Source: Purshia tridentata (Eukaryota; Streptophyta; Magnoliopsida; Rosales; Rosaceae). Taken from it: a DNA stretch of 64,000 bases. The translations under genes and the position numbers were made by a program. The notes beneath the pieces are model-generated. The model saw only the letters and a list, made by a program, of their open reading frames with translations. It was not told the origin of the DNA and did no database searches. The DNA is taken from NCBI GenBank assembly GCA_003254885.1, contig QANT01006850.1:1-64000 (forward strand). Reading direction: 5' to 3'. Below, one piece after another: positions 24,301 through 39,016 of the stretch (position 1 is its first letter; each line of letters starts with the position of its first letter).

Positions 24301-27300
24301 TGCTTCCCCATGTGTTTCTTGCCAACTGGGCACTTTTTGGTGCAATCGAACGAACTAGACTTAGAATGCACCGAAATGACGTTGTAGTTCCTTCTGAATA
24401 CGAAGTTCACTTCTTGAGGGCTAGAACGCTAATCCAAACAAGAAAAAATGCTTCCCACTGTCTTTTTTGCCACCCGAGCATGTTTTGGCGCAATGTTAAC
24501 CCAAATTTGACTCAATGTGCACTAAAATGACGTATTCGTGCATTCTTAGCAATTTACATGGAAGTAAACTGAGCATGCCCCGAAATGATGTTTTAGTCAA
24601 CACGAAATGTGCTTCTTGAGGTCTAGAATGCTAATCCAAGCATGAGAACGTGCTTCTTGCCAACCGAGCACGATTTGGTGCAACTTTAGCCAAATTGTAC
24701 ACAATGTGTGCCGAAATCATGTTTCAGACATTCTTAACACCTAAAGTGGTTCATTCGGGTTAGAATGCCAATCCAAACAAGAGAAGGTGCTTCCTAATGT
24801 CCTTATTGCCAACCGGGCACGTTTTGATGCAAGTTAAACGAAATTAGATTAGTATGCACCGAAATGATGTTTTCGTACATTCGTAACAAAAAACGTGCTT
24901 CTTGAGGGATAGAATGCTAATCCAAGCTCGAGAAAGTGCTTCCCCATATCTAATTTCTTGCCAACCGAGCATGTTTTGGTGCAAGATTGGATGAAATTGG
25001 ACTGAGTATGCGCGAAAATGATGTTTCCGCTCCTAAACATGGAATGTTCTTTGTTAGGGCTACAATGCTAGTCCAACCATGAGAAAGCGCTTCCCCATGT
25101 CTTTCTTGCCAACCGATAACTTTTTGGTGCAACTTTGGTCAAACTGTACTGAGTGTGCAGCGGAATGACATTTTGGTTTATTCTTAACACCTAATGTGGT
25201 TCTTTAGGGCTAGCACGCTAATCGGGACATTAGAAAGTGCTTTCTCATCTCTTTCTTGCCAATCGGGCACGTTTTTGTGCAACTTGGACGAGGTTAGACT
25301 GAGTATGCACGAAAATAGATTTTTGTTCTATCCTCACACAAAATGTGCTTATTTAGGCCTAGAACGCTAATCCAAGCGTGAGAAAGTGCTTCCCTATGTC
25401 TTTCTTGCCAACCGGGCACGTTTAGGTGCAACGTCAATCAAATTGCACTCAGCGTGCACCCAAATGACGCTTTCGTGCATTCTGAACACTTAAAGTTGTT
25501 CCTTAGGTCTCGAACGCTAATCGAGACTCGAGAAACTGCTTCCCTATGTGTTTCTTGCCAACCAGGCACTTTTGGGTGCAATCGGACGAACTAGACTTAG
25601 AATGCACCGAAATGATGTTGTAGTTCCTTCTGAACATGAAGTGCACTTCTTGAGTGCTAGAACGCTAATCCAAACAAGAGAAAGTGCTTCCCCATGTCTT
25701 TCTTGCCAACCGAGCACGTTTTGGCAGAACGTTAACCCAAATTTGACTCAGTGTGCACTGAAAATTCGTGCATTCTTAGCACCTAAAGTGGTTCTTTATG
25801 GCTAGAACGCTAATTGAGACATCAGAAAGTGCTTCCCAATGTCTCTCAAGCCGATTGGGAACGTTTTGGTGTAATTTTAATCAAATCGGACTCAGTGTGC
25901 ACCGAAATGATGTTTTCGTGCACTCGTTGCACCTAAAGTGCTTCTTTAGGGTTAGCACCCTAATCGAGACATGGAAAGTGCTTCCTCATGTCTTTCTTGC
26001 CAAGTAAGAACGTTTTGGTGCAATTTGGGCAAATTTGGACTGAATATGAACCGAAATGATATTTTCATGCATTCTTAACACCTAAAGTTGTTCTTTAGGG
26101 CTAGCACGCTAATCGAGACATGAGAAAGTGCTTCCAAAAGTCTTTGTTGCCAGCCGGACACGTTTTGATGCAATTTACACGAAAGTAGACTGAGTATGCA
26201 CTGAAATGATGTTTTAGCTCTTTTTTAACACGAAATGTGCTTCTCGAGGTCTAGAATGCTAATTCAAGCATGAGAACGTGCTTCGTGCCAACCGAGCACG
26301 ATTTGGTGCAACTTTAACCAAATTGTTCACAGTGTGCACCAAAATGACGTTTCATGCATTCTTAACACCTAAAATGGTTCATTCGGGTTAGAACGCCAAT
26401 CCAAACAAGCGAAGGTGCTTCCTAATGTCTTTATTGCCAACCGGGCACATTGTGATGCAATTTAAACGAAATTAGATTGAGTATGCACCGAAATTATGTT
26501 TTCGTGAATTCGTAACAAAAAAGGTGCTTCTTGAGGGCTAGAACGCTAATGCAAGCACAAGAAAGCGCTTCCCCATATCTAATTTCTTGCCAACCGGGCA
26601 CCTTTTGGTGGAAAATTGGACGAAATTGGACTGAGTATGCTCCGAAATGACGTTTCCGCTCCTTCTAAACACGGAATGTGCTTCTTTAGGGCTAGTGTGT
26701 TAATCCAATCGTGAGAAAGCGCTTCCCCATGTAATTCTTGCCAATCGATAACTTTTTTGTGCAACTTTAACCAAACTGTACTGAGTGTGCACCGAAATGA
26801 CGTTTTCGTTCATTCTTAATACCTAAAGTGGTTCTTTAGGGCTAGCACACTAATCGAGACATTAGAAAGTGCTTCCTCATCTCTTTCTTGCCAACCGGGC
26901 ACGTTTTGGTGCAATTTGGACGAGGTTAGACTGAGTATACACAAAAAGACATTTTTGTTCTATCCTCACACGAAATGTGCTTCTTTAAGCCTAGAATGCT
27001 AATCCAAGCGTGAGAAAGTGCTCCCCTATGTCTTTCTTGCCAACCGAGCACGTTTTACTGCAACGTCAACCAAATTGCACTCAGCGTGCACCCAAATGAC
27101 GTTTTCGTGCATTCTTAACGCTTTAAGTTGTTCCTTAGGTCTAGAACGATAATTGAGACACGAGAAACTACTTCCCCATGTGTTTCTTGCCAACCGGGCA
27201 CTTTTGGGTGCAATTGGATGAACTGCACTTAGAATGCACCAAAATGACGTCGTAGTTCCTTGTAAGAACGAAATGCACTTCTTCAGGGCTAAAACGCTAA

Positions 27301-28816
27301 TCCAAACAAGAGAAAGTGCTTCCTCATGTCTTTCTTGCCAACCGAGCTCGTTTTGGTGCAATGTTAACCCAAATTTGACTCAGTTTGCACTGAAATGACG
27401 TATTCGTGCATTCTTTGCACCTAAAGTGGTTCTTTACGGCTAGAACGCTAATCGAGACATGAGAAAGCACTTCTCAATGTCTTTGTCGCCGGTCGGGAAC
27501 GTTTTGGTGTTACTTTAATCAAATCGAACTAAGTGTGCACCGATGTGAACGTTTTCGTGCACTCATTACACCTAAAGTGCTTCTTTAGGGTTGGCACGCT
27601 AATCGAGACGTGAGAAAGTGCTTCCTCATGTCTTTCTTGCCAAGTAAGAACGTTTTGGTGCAATTTGGGCGAATTTGGACTGAATATGTATCAAAATGAT
27701 TTTTTCGTGCATTCTTAACACCTAAAGTTATTCTTTAGGGCTAGCACGCTAATCGAGACATGAGAAAGTGCTTCCATAAGTCTTTGTTGCCAGCCGGGCA
27801 CGTTTTGATTCAATTTACACGAAAGTAGACTGAGTATGCACCGAAATGATGTTTTAGTTTTTTCTTAACACGAAATGTGCTTCTTGAGATCTAGAATGCT
27901 AATCCAAGCATGAGAAAGTGCTTCTTGCCAATCGAGCACGATTTGGTGCAACTTTAACCAAATTGTTCATAGTGTGCACCAAAATGACGTTTCATGCATT
28001 CTTAACACCTAAAATGGTTCATTCGGGTTAGAACACCAATCCAAACAAGCGGAGGTGCTTCATAATGTCTTTATTGCCAACCAGGCACGTTGTGATGCAA
28101 TTGAAACGAAATTAAATTGAGTATGCACCGAAATTATGTTTTCGTGAATTCTTAACAAAAAAGGTGCTTCTTGAGGGCTAGAACGCTAATGCAAGCACGA
28201 GAAAGCACTTCCCCATATCTAATTTCTTGCCAACCGGGCACCTTTTGGTGGAAAATTGGACGAAATTAGACTGAGTATGCTCTGAAATGACATTTCCGCT
28301 CCTTCTAAACATGGAATGTGCTTCTTTAGGGCTAGTGTGCTAATCCAAACGTGAGAAAGCGCTTCCCCATGTCATTCTTGCCAACCGATAACTTTTTTGT
28401 GCAACTTTAACCAAACTGTACTGAGTGTGCACCGAAATGACGTTTTCGTTCATTCTTAACACCTAAACTGGTTCTTTAGGGCTAGCACGCTAATCGAGAC
28501 ATTAGAAAGTGCTTCATCATCTCTTTCTTGCCAACCGGGCACGTTTTGGTGCAATTTGGACGTCATTAGACTGAGTATACACAAAAACACATTTTTGTTC
28601 TATCGTCACACGAAACGTGCTTCTTTAAGCCTAGAATGCTAATCCAAGCATTAGAAAGTGCTCCCCTATGTCTTTCTTGCCAACCGAGCACGTTTTAGTG
28701 CAACGTCAACCAAATTGCACTCAGCGTGCACCCAAATGACGTTTTCGTGCATTCTTAACACTTAAAGTTGTTCCTTAGGTCTTGAACAATAATCGAGACA
28801 CAAGAAACTGCTTCCC

Positions 28817-28817
28817 N
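28817..28817. other. Single N in the satellite
   Basis: In a reversed H monomer, a short stretch (the expected CATGTGTT) is replaced by N and T residues. A small gap or low-quality join. Confidence 0.6.
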
Positions 28818-31592
28818 TTTTTGCAAACCGGGCACTTTTGGGTGCAATCGGACGAACTGGGCTTAGAATGCTCCGAAATGACGTTGTAGTTCCTTTTGAA
28901 CACGAAATGCACTTCTTGAGGGCTAAAACGCTAATCCAAAAAAGAGAAAGTGCTTCCCCATGTCTTTCTTGCCAACCGAGCACGTTTTGGTGGAAAATTG
29001 GACGAAATTGGACTGAGTATGCTCCGAAATGACGTTTCCGCTCCTTCTAAACACGGAATGTGCTTCTTTAGGGCTAGAGTGCTAGTCCAAGCATGAGAAA
29101 GCGCTTCCCCATGTCATTCTTGCCAACCAATAACTTTTTGGTGCAACTTTAGCCAAACTGTACTGAGCGTGCACCAAAATGACGTTTTCGTTCATTCTTA
29201 ATACCTAAAGAGGTTCTTTAGGGATAGCACGCTTATCGAGACATTAGAAAGTGCTTCCTCATCTCTTTCTTGCCAACCAAGCATGTTTTGGTGCCATTTC
29301 TTGCCAACCGAGCACGTTTTGGCGCAATGTTAACCCAAATTTGACTCAGTTTGCACTAAAATAACATATTCGTGCATTCTCTGCACCTAAAGTGGTTCTT
29401 TACGGCTAGAAAGCTAATTGATACATGAGAAAGCGCTTCCAAATGTCTCTCTCGCCGGTCGGGATTGTTTTGGTGTAACTTTAATCAAATCGGACTTAGT
29501 GTGCACCGAAATGAACATTTTCGTGCACTCGTTACGCCTAAAGTGCCTTTTTGGGGTTAGCACGCTAATCAAGACATGAGAAAGTGCTTCCTCATGTCTT
29601 TCTTGCCAAGCAAGAACGTTTTGGTGCAATTTAGGCGAATTTGGACTGAATATGCACCGAAATGATGTTTTCGTGCATTCTTAACACCTAAAGTTGTTCT
29701 TTAGGGCTAGCACGCTAATTGACACATGAGAAAGTGCTTCCAAATGTCTTTCTTGCCAGCCAAGCAAGTTTTGATGCAATTTACACAAAAGTAGACTGAG
29801 TATGGACCGAAATGATGTTTTGGTTCTTTCTTAACACGAAATGTGCTTCTTGAGGTTTAGAATGCTAATTCAAGAATGAGAACGTGCTTCTTGCCAACCA
29901 AGGAAGAGTTGGTGCAACTTTAATCAAATTGTTCACAGTGTGCACGAAAATGACGTTTTATGCCTTCTTAACACCTAAAATGGTTCATTCGGGTTAGAAC
30001 ACCAATCCAAACAAGCGAAGGTGGTTCCTAATGTCTTTATTACCAACCGGGCATGGTTTGATGCAATTTAAATGAAATTTGATTCATTATGCACCGAAAT
30101 GATGTTTTCATGTGTTCGCAAGAAAAAAGGTGCTTCTTGAAGGCTAGAACGCTAATCCAAGCATGAGAAAGTGCTTCGCCATATTTAATTTCTTGCCAAC
30201 CGGGCACGTTTGCGTGGAAAATGGGACGGATTTGGACTGAGTGTGCTCCAAAATGACGTTTCCGCTCCTTCTAAACACGGAATGTGCTTCTTTAGGGCTA
30301 GAGTGCTAATCCAAGCATGAGAAAGCGCTTCCCCATGTCATTCTTGCCAACCGATAACTTTTTGGCGTAACTTTGGCGAAACTATATTGAGTGTGCACCG
30401 AAACGACGTTTTTGATCATTCTTAACACCTAAAGTGGTTCTTTAGGGCTAGCACGCTAATCGAGACATCAGAAAGTGCTTCCTCATCTCTTTCTTGCCAA
30501 CCGAGCACGTTTTGGTGCCATTTGGATGAGGTTAGACTGAGTATGCACGAAAAGACATTTTTGTTCTATCCTCCCACGAAATGTCCTTCTTTAGGCCTAG
30601 AACGCTAATCCAAGCGCGAGAAAGTTCTCCCATATGTCTTTCTTGCCAACCGAGCACGTTTTGGTGCAACGTCAACCAAATTGCACTCAGCGTGCACCCA
30701 AAAGACGTTTTCGTGCATTCTTAACACTTAAAGTTGTTCCTTAGGTCTAGAACGCTAATCGAGACACGAGAAATCGCTTCCCCATGTGTTTCTCGCCAAC
30801 CGGGAACTTTTGGGTGCAATCGGATGAATTGGGCTTAGAATGCTCCGAAATGACGTTGTAGTTCGTTCTGAACGCGAAATGCACTTCTTGAGGGATAAAA
30901 CGCTAATCCAAACAAGAGAAAGTGCTTCCCCATGTCTTTCTTGCCAACTGAGCACGTTTTGGTGCGATGTTAACCCAAATTTGATTCAGGTTGCACTGAA
31001 ATGACGTATTCGTCCATTCTCTGCACCTAAAGTGGTTCTTTACGGCTAGAACGCTAATCAAGACATGAGAAAGCGCTTCCCAATGTCTCTCTCGCCGGTC
31101 GGGAACATTTTGGTGTAACCTTAATCAAATCAAACTCAGTGTGCACCGAAGTGACCATTTTCGTGCACTCGTTACACCTAAAGTGCTTCTTTGGGGTTAG
31201 CACGCTAATTGAGACATGAGAAAGTGCTTCCTCATGTCTTTCTTCCCAAGTAAGAACGTTTTGGTGCAATTTGGGCGAATGTGGATTCAATATGCACCGA
31301 AATGATGTTTTCGTGCATTCTTAACACCTAAAGTTGTTCTTTAGGGCTAGCACGCTAATCGAGACAGAAAAAAGCGCTTCCAAATGTCTTTCTTGCCAGC
31401 TGGGCACATTTTGATGCAATTTACATGAAAGTAGACGGAGTATGCACCGAAATGAAGTTTAGTTCTTTCTTAACACAAAATGTGCTCCTTGAGGTCTAGA
31501 ATGCTAATCCAAGCATGAGAACGTGCTTCTTGCCGACCGAGCATGATTTGGTGCAACTTTAATCAAATTGGTTCATTCGGGTTGAAACGCCA

Positions 31593-31627
31593 TGTTGATG
31601 TGTTTTCTTAGAACCAAATAAATACAA
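31593..31627 (-). repeat. 35-bp Athila-type LTR terminus as filler in the satellite
   Basis: Begins TGTTGATGTGTTTTCTTAGA and resembles the reversed 3' terminus of the solo LTR (39017 onward) and of the 5' LTR ending at 56586. It sits between two copies of the same C' segment (31500-31570 and 31629-31700), so a short local duplication accompanied it. Confidence 0.6.
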
Positions 31628-33154
31628 GAATGCTAATCCAAGCATGAGAACGTGCTTCTTGTCGACCGAGCATGATTTGGTGCAACTTTAATCAAATTGT
31701 TCACAGTGTGCACCGAAATGACGTTTCATGCATTCTTAACACCAAAAATGGTTCATTCGGGTTGAAACGCCAATCCAAACAAGCGAAGCTGCTTCCTAAT
31801 GTCTTTATTGCCAACCAGGCATGTTTTGATGCAATTTAAACGATGTTAGACAGAGTATGCACTGAAATGATGTTTTCATTCGTTCGTCACAAAAAAGGTG
31901 CTTCTTGAGGGCTAGAACATAAATCCAAGCACGAGAAAGTGCTACCCCATATCTAATTTCTTGCCAACCGGGCACGTTTTGGTGGAAAATTGGACGAAAT
32001 TGGATTGAGTATGCTCCGAAATGACGTTCTAAACACGGAGTGTGCTTCTTTAGGGCTAGAGTTCTAATCCAAGCATGAGAAAGGGCTTCCCCATCTCCTT
32101 CTTTAGTGCTAGCATGCTTATCGAGGCATTATAATGTGCTTCCTCATCTCTTTCTTGCCAACCGGGCACATTTTGGTGCAATTTGGACGAGGTTAGGCTG
32201 AGTATGCACGAAAAGACATTTTTGTTTTATCCTCACACGAAATGTGCTTCTTTAGGCCTAAAACGCTAATCCAAGCGTGAGAAAATGCTCCCCTATGTCT
32301 TTCTTGCCAACCGAGCACGTTTTGGTGCAACGCCAACCAAATTGCACTCAGCGTGCACCCAATTGACCTTTTTTTGCATTCTTAACACCAAAAGTTGTTC
32401 TTTAGAGCTTGCACGCTAATTGAGACATGAGAAAGTGATTCCAAATGTCTTTCTTGACAGCCGAGCATATTTTGATGCAATTTACACGAAAGTAGACTGA
32501 GTATGCACCGAAATGATGTTTTATTTCTTTCTTAACACGAAATGTGCTTCTTGAGGTCTTGAACGCTAATCCAACTATGAGAACGTGCTTCATGCCATCC
32601 GAGCATGATTTGGTACAACTTTAACCAAATTCTTCACGGTGTGCATCGAAATGACGTTTCATGCATTCTTAACACCTAAAACGGTTCACTCGGGTTAGAA
32701 CGCCAATCCAAAGAAGCTAAGGTGCTTCCTAATGTCTTCATTCCCAACCAGGCACGTTTTGATGCAATTTAAACGAAATTAGATTGAGTATGCACCAAAA
32801 TGGTGTTTTCATGTGTTCGTAACAAAAAAGGTGCTTCTTGAGGGCTAGAACGCTAATCCAAGCACGAGAAAGTTCTTCCCCATATCTAATTTCTTGCCAA
32901 CCCGGCACGTTTTGGTGGAAAATTGGACGAAATTGGACTAAGTATGCTCAGAAATGACATTTCCGCTCCTTCTGAACACGGACTACGCTTCTTTAGGGTA
33001 AGAGTGCTAATCCAAGCATGAGAAAGCACTTCCCCATGTCATTCTTGCCAATCGATAACTTTTTGGTGCAACTTTAGCCAAACTGTACTGAGTGTGCACC
33101 GAAATGACCTTTTTGTTCGTTCTTAACACCTAAAGTGGTTCTTTAGGGCTAGCT

Positions 33155-33355
33155 TGTAACGACCCGTATCTTTTTAAGTAAATTCTAATGGGGCCTAAAA
33201 TTGACTTTTGGTTTTAGTAAGATTTTAGCTTTGACCTTGGGTCCGTTAGGAAGGCCTTGAGCTCACGAGTTCATAGACACGCGGCATGGGTTATTTAGAA
33301 CCCCGGTTAGAAAGTTATGCACGTGATAAAAGAGCTCAAGGTTGACTTTTTAAAT
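33155..33355 (+). mobile_element. LTR tip of another retrotransposon family (TGTAACGACCC type)
   Basis: Non-satellite sequence starting TGTAACGACCCGTATC, a start common to many plant Ty3/gypsy LTRs, inserted in a D'/J'-type monomer. It ends at the N at 33356, after which satellite resumes at a different point of the HOR. Only about 200 bp is visible. Fossil fragment; lineage not determined. Confidence 0.6.
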
Positions 33356-35137
33356 NCATGCATACTCTGCACCTATACTGGTTCTTTACGGATAAAACTA
33401 TAATCGAGACATGAGAAAGCACTTCCCATTGTCTCTCTCACCAGTCGAGAACGTTTTGGTGTAACTTTAATCAAATCGGACTCAGTGTGCACTAAAATGA
33501 CCGTTTTCGTGCACTCGTTACACCTAAAGTGCTTCTTTGAGGTAACACGCTAATCGAGACTTGAGAAAGTGCTTCCTCATATCTTTCCTGCCAAGCAAGA
33601 ACGTTTTGGTGCACTTTGGGCGAATTTGGACTGAATATGCACGGAAATGATGTTTTTGTGCATTCTTAACACCTAAAGTGGTTCTTTAGGGCTAGCACAC
33701 TAATCGAGACATTAGAAAGTGCTTCCTACCAGCCGGGCACGTTTTGGTGCAATTTGAACGAGGTTAGACTGACTATGCATGAAAAGACATTTTTGTTCTA
33801 TCCTCACACGAAATGTGTTTCTTTAGGCCTAGAACGTTATTCCAAGCGTGAGAAAGTGCTCCCCTATGTCTTTCTAGCCAACCAAGCACGTTTTGGTGCA
33901 ATGTGAACCAAATTGCACTCAGCGTGCACCCAAATCATGTTTTTGTGCATTCTTGACACTTAAAGTTGTTCCTTAGGTCTAGAACGCTAATCGGGACATG
34001 AGAAACTGCTTCTCCATGTGTTTCTTGCCAACAGGGCACTTTTGGGTTCAATCGGATGAACTAGACTTAGAACGCACAGAAATGATGTTGTAGTTCCTTC
34101 TGAACACGAAATGCATTTCTTGAGGGCTAAAACGCTAATCCAAACAAGAGAAAGTGCTTCCCCATGTCTATCTTGCTAACCGAGCACGTTTTGGTGCAAT
34201 GTTAACCCAAATTTGACTTAGTTTGCACTGAAATGACGTATTCGTGCATTTTCTGCCCCTAAAATGGTTCTTTACGGCTACAACGCTAATCGAGACATGA
34301 GAAAATGCTTCCCATTGTCTCTCTCGCTGGTCGGGAACGTTTTGGTGTAACTTTAATCAAATCGGACTCAGTTTGCACCGAAATGACTGTTTTCGTGTAC
34401 TCGTTACACCTAATGTGCTTCTTTGGGGTTAGCACGCTAATCGAGACATGAGAAAGTGCTTCCTCATGTCTTTCTTGCCAAGCAAGAAAGTTTTGGTGCA
34501 ATTTGGGCGAATTTGGACTGAATATGCACGGAAATGATGTTTTCGTGCATTCCTAACACCTAAAGTTGTTCTTTAGGGCTAGCACGCTAATTGAGGCATG
34601 AGAAAGTGCTTCCAAATGTCTTTCTTGCCAGCCGGGCACGTTTTGATGCAATTTACACGAAAGTAGACTGAGTATGTACCGAAATGATGTTTTAGTTCTT
34701 TCTTAACACGAAATGTGCTTCTTGAGGTCTAGAATGCTAATCCAAGCATGAGAATGTGCTTCTTGCCAACCGAGTACGATTTGGTGCAACTTTAACCAAA
34801 TTCTTCACAGTGTGCACCAAAATGATGTTTCATGCATTCTTAACACTTAAAATGGTTCACTCGGGTTAAAACTCCAATCCAAACAAGCGAAGGTGCTTCC
34901 TAATGTCTTTATTGCCAACCGGGAACGTTTTGATGCAATTTAAATGAAATTAGAATGAGTATGCACTGAAATGATGTTTTTGTACGTTCGTAACAAAAAA
35001 GGTGCTTCTTGGGGGCTAGAACGCTAATACAAGCACGAGAAAGTGCTTCCCTATATCTAATTTCTTGCCAATCGGGCACGTTTTTGTGGAAAATTGGACA
35101 AAATTGGACTGAGTATGCTCTGAAATGACGTTTCCAT

Positions 35138-35221
35138 AAAATTGCTCCTTAGGACGCTTAGCTAAAAAACAGTCCTCTTTTCTCGTTACCTATGCGTCAT
35201 CTAATAGCCTTTTTGTAATAG
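35138..35221. other. Unidentified 84-bp insert in the satellite
   Basis: Sequence from ATAAAATTGCTCC to GTAATAG has no likeness to the monomers. It lies between a partial K' monomer and a second B'A'K' run, so the HOR order is repeated on its two sides. I see no terminal repeats or coding potential. Confidence 0.55.
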
Positions 35222-38200
35222 TTGAGTATGCACCGAAATGATGTTTTCGTGCGTTCATAACAAAAAAGGTGCTTCTTGAGGGCTGGAACGCTAATCCAAG
35301 CACGAGAAAGTGCTTCCCCATATCTAATTTCTTGCCAACCGGGCACGTTTTGGTGGAAAATTGGATGAAATTGGACTGAGTATGCTCCGAAATGACGTTT
35401 CGCTCTTTCTAAACACGGAATGTGCTTCTTTAGGGCTAGAGTGCTAATCCAAGCATAAGAAAGCGCTTCCCCATGTCATTCTTGCCAACCGATAACTTTT
35501 TGGTGCAACTTTAGCCAAACTGTACTAAGTGTGCACCGAAATGACGTTTTCGTTCATTCTTAACACCTAAAGTGGTTCTTTAGGGCTAGCATGCTAATTG
35601 AGACATTAGAAAGTGCTTCCTCATCTCTTTCTTGCCAACCGGGCACGTTTTGGTGCAATTTGGACGAGGTTAGACTAAGTATGCACGAAAAGACATTTTT
35701 GTTCTATCCTCACACGAAATGTGCTTCTTTAGGCCTAGAACACTAATCCAAGCGTGAGAAAGTGCTTTCCTATGTCTTTCTTGCCAATCGGGCGTGTTTT
35801 GGTGCAACGTCAACCAAATTGCACTCAATGTGCACCCAAATGACGTTTTTTTGCATCCTTCACACTTAAAGTTTTTCCTTAGGTCTAGAACGCTAATCGA
35901 GACACGAGAAACTGCTTCCCTAAGTGTTTCTTGCCAACCAGGCAATTTTGGGTGCAATCGGACGAACTAGAGTTAGAATGCACCGAAATGACGTTGTAGT
36001 TCCTTCCGAACACGAAATGCACTTCTTGAGGGCTAGAACGCTAATCCAAACAAGAGAAAGTGCTTCCCCATGTCTTTCTTGCCAAGCTAGCACATTTTGG
36101 TGCAAAGTTAACCTAAATTTGACTCAGTGTGCACTGAAATGAGATATTCGTGCATTCTTAGCACCTAAAGTGGTTCTTTACAACTGGAAAGCTAATCGAG
36201 ACCTAAAAAAGTGCTTCCCAATGTCTCTCACGCCGATCGGGAACGTTTTGGTTAAACTTTAATCAAATCAGACTCAGTGTGCACCGAAATGACGTTTTCG
36301 TGCACTCGTTACACCTACAGTGCTTCCTTAGGGTTAGCACGCTAATCGAGACATGGGAAAGTGCTTTCTCATGTCTTTCTTGCCAAGCAAGAACATTTTG
36401 GTGCAATTTGGGCAAATTTAGACTGAGTATGCACCAAAATGATGTTTTCGTGCATTCTTAGCACCTAAAGCGGTTCTTTAGGGCTAGCACGCTAATCGAG
36501 AAATGAGAAAGTGCTTCCTCATGTCTTTCTTACTAACTGGGCACGTTTTGATGCAATTTACATGAAAGTAGACAGGAGTATGCACCGAAATGATGTTTTA
36601 GTTCTTTCTTGACACGAAATGTGCTTCTTGAGATCTAGAATGCTAATCGAACCATAAGAACGTGCTTCTTGCCAACCGAGCACGATTTGGTGCAACTTTA
36701 ACCGAATTGTACACAGTGTGCACCGAAAGGATGTTTCACGCATTCTTAACACCTAAAGTGGTTCATTCGGGCAAGAACACCAATCCAAACAAGAGAAGGT
36801 GCTTCCTCATGTCCTTGTTGCCAATCGGGCACGTTTTGATGCAACTTAAACGAAACTAGATTGAGCATGCACCAAAATGATGTTTTCGTGCGTTTGTAAC
36901 AAAAAAGGTGCTTCTTGAGGGCTAGAACGCTAATCCAAGCATGAGAAAGTGCTTCCCCATATCTAATTTCTTGCCAACCGGGCATGTTTCGGTGGAAGAT
37001 TGGATGAATTTGGACTGTGCATGCGCCGAAATGACTTTCCGCTCCTTCTAAACTCGGAATGTGTTTGGTTAGGGCTAGAATGGTAATCCAAGCATTAGAA
37101 GCACTTCCCCATGTCTTTCTTACCAATCGATAACTTTTTGGTGCAACTTTGGCCAGACGGTACTGAGTGTGCACCGAAATTACGTTTTGGTTCATTCTTA
37201 ACACTTAAAGTTGTTCTTCAGGGCTAGCACCGAGACATGAGAAAGTGCTTCCTCATTTCTTTCTTGCCAACTGGGCAAGTTTTGATGCAATTGACACTAA
37301 AGTAGACTAAGTATGCACGGAAATGATGTTTTAGTTCTTTCTTAACATGAAATGTGCTTCTTGAGGTCTAGAATGCTAATCCAAACATGAGAACGTGCTT
37401 CTTGCCAACCAAGCACGATTTGGTGCAACTTTAACCAAATTGTACACAGTGTGCACCGAAATAACGTTTTGATGTCCTTGTTGCCAACCGGGTACGTTTT
37501 GATGCAACTTAAACGGAATTTGATTGAGTATGCACCAAAATAATGTTTTTGTGCATTCGTAACAAAAAACGTGCTTCTTGAGGGCTAGAACGCTCCAAGC
37601 ACGAGAAAGTGCTTCCCCATATCTAATTTCTTGCCAACCGAGCACGTTTCGGTGGAAGATTGGACAAAATTGGACTGTGCATGCGTCGAAATGACGTTTT
37701 TCTCTCCTTCCAAACACGGAATGTGCTTTGTTAGGGCTAGAATGCTAATCCAAGCATCAGAAAGCGCTTTCCCATGTCTTTCTTACCAATCGATAACTTT
37801 TTGGTGCAACTTTGTCCAAACGATACTGAGTGTGCACCGAAATAACGTTTTGGTTCATTCTTAACATCTAAAGTTGTTCTTCAAGGCTAGCACACTAATC
37901 GGGCCATTAGAAAATGCTTTCTCATCTTTTTCTTGCCAACCAGGCACGTTTTGGTGCAATTTGCACGAGGTTAGACTGAGTATGTAGGAAAAGACATTTT
38001 TGTTCTATCCTCACACGAAATGTGCTTCTTTAGGCCTAGAACGCTAATCCAAGTGTGAGAAAGTGCTTCCCTATGTCTTTCTTGCTAGCCGGGCGCGTTT
38101 TGGTGCAACGTCAACCAAATTGCACTCAGCGTGCACCCAAATGACATTTTCGTGCATTCTTAACACGTAAAGTTGTTCCTTAGGTCTAGAACTCTAATCA

Positions 38201-39011
38201 AAACACGAGAAACTGCTTTCCCATGTGTTTTTTGCCAACCGGGCACTTTTGGGTGCAATCGGATGAACTCGACTTAGAATGCACTGAAATTACGTTGTAG
38301 TTCCTTTCGAGCACGTAGTGCACTTCTTGAGGGCTAGAACGCTAATCCAAACAAGATAAAGTGCTTCCCCATGTCTTTCTTGCCAACTGAGCATGTTTTG
38401 GGGCAACGTTAACCCAAATTTGACTGAGTGTACACTGAAATGACGTATTCCTTCATTCTTAGCACCTAAAGTTGTTTTTTACAGCTAGAACGCTAATCGA
38501 GGCATGAGAAAGTGCTTCCCAATGTCTCTCACGCCAATCGGAAACGTTCTGGTGAAACCTTAATCAAATCGGACTCAGTGCGCACCGAAATGACGTTTTC
38601 GTGCACTCGTGCACCTAAAGTGCTTCTTTAGGGTTAGCACGGTAATCGAGAAATGGGACAGTGCTTCCTCATGTCTTTCTTGCCAAGCAAGAACGTTTTG
38701 GTGCAATTTGGACGAATTTGGACTGAGTATGCACCGAAATGATGTTTTCGTGCATTCTTAACACCTAAAGCGATTCTTTAGGGATAGCACGCTAATCGAG
38801 ACATGAGAAAGTGCTTCCTCATTTGTTTCTTACCAACCGGGCAGGTTTTGATGCAATTTACACTAAAGTAGACTGAGTATGCACAGAAATGATGTTTTAG
38901 TTTTTTTTTAACATGAAATGTGCTTCTTGAGGTCTGGAATGCTAATCCAAGCGTGAGAACGTGCTTCTTGCCAACCGAGCACGATTTGGTGCAACTTTAA
39001 CCAAATTGTAC

Positions 39012-39016
39012 ATAGT
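39012..39016. other. Target-site duplication of the solo LTR, left
   Basis: ATAGT directly before TGTTGA, matched by ATAGT at 41106-41110. Together the two flanks rebuild an uninterrupted B-type monomer. Confidence 0.9.
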
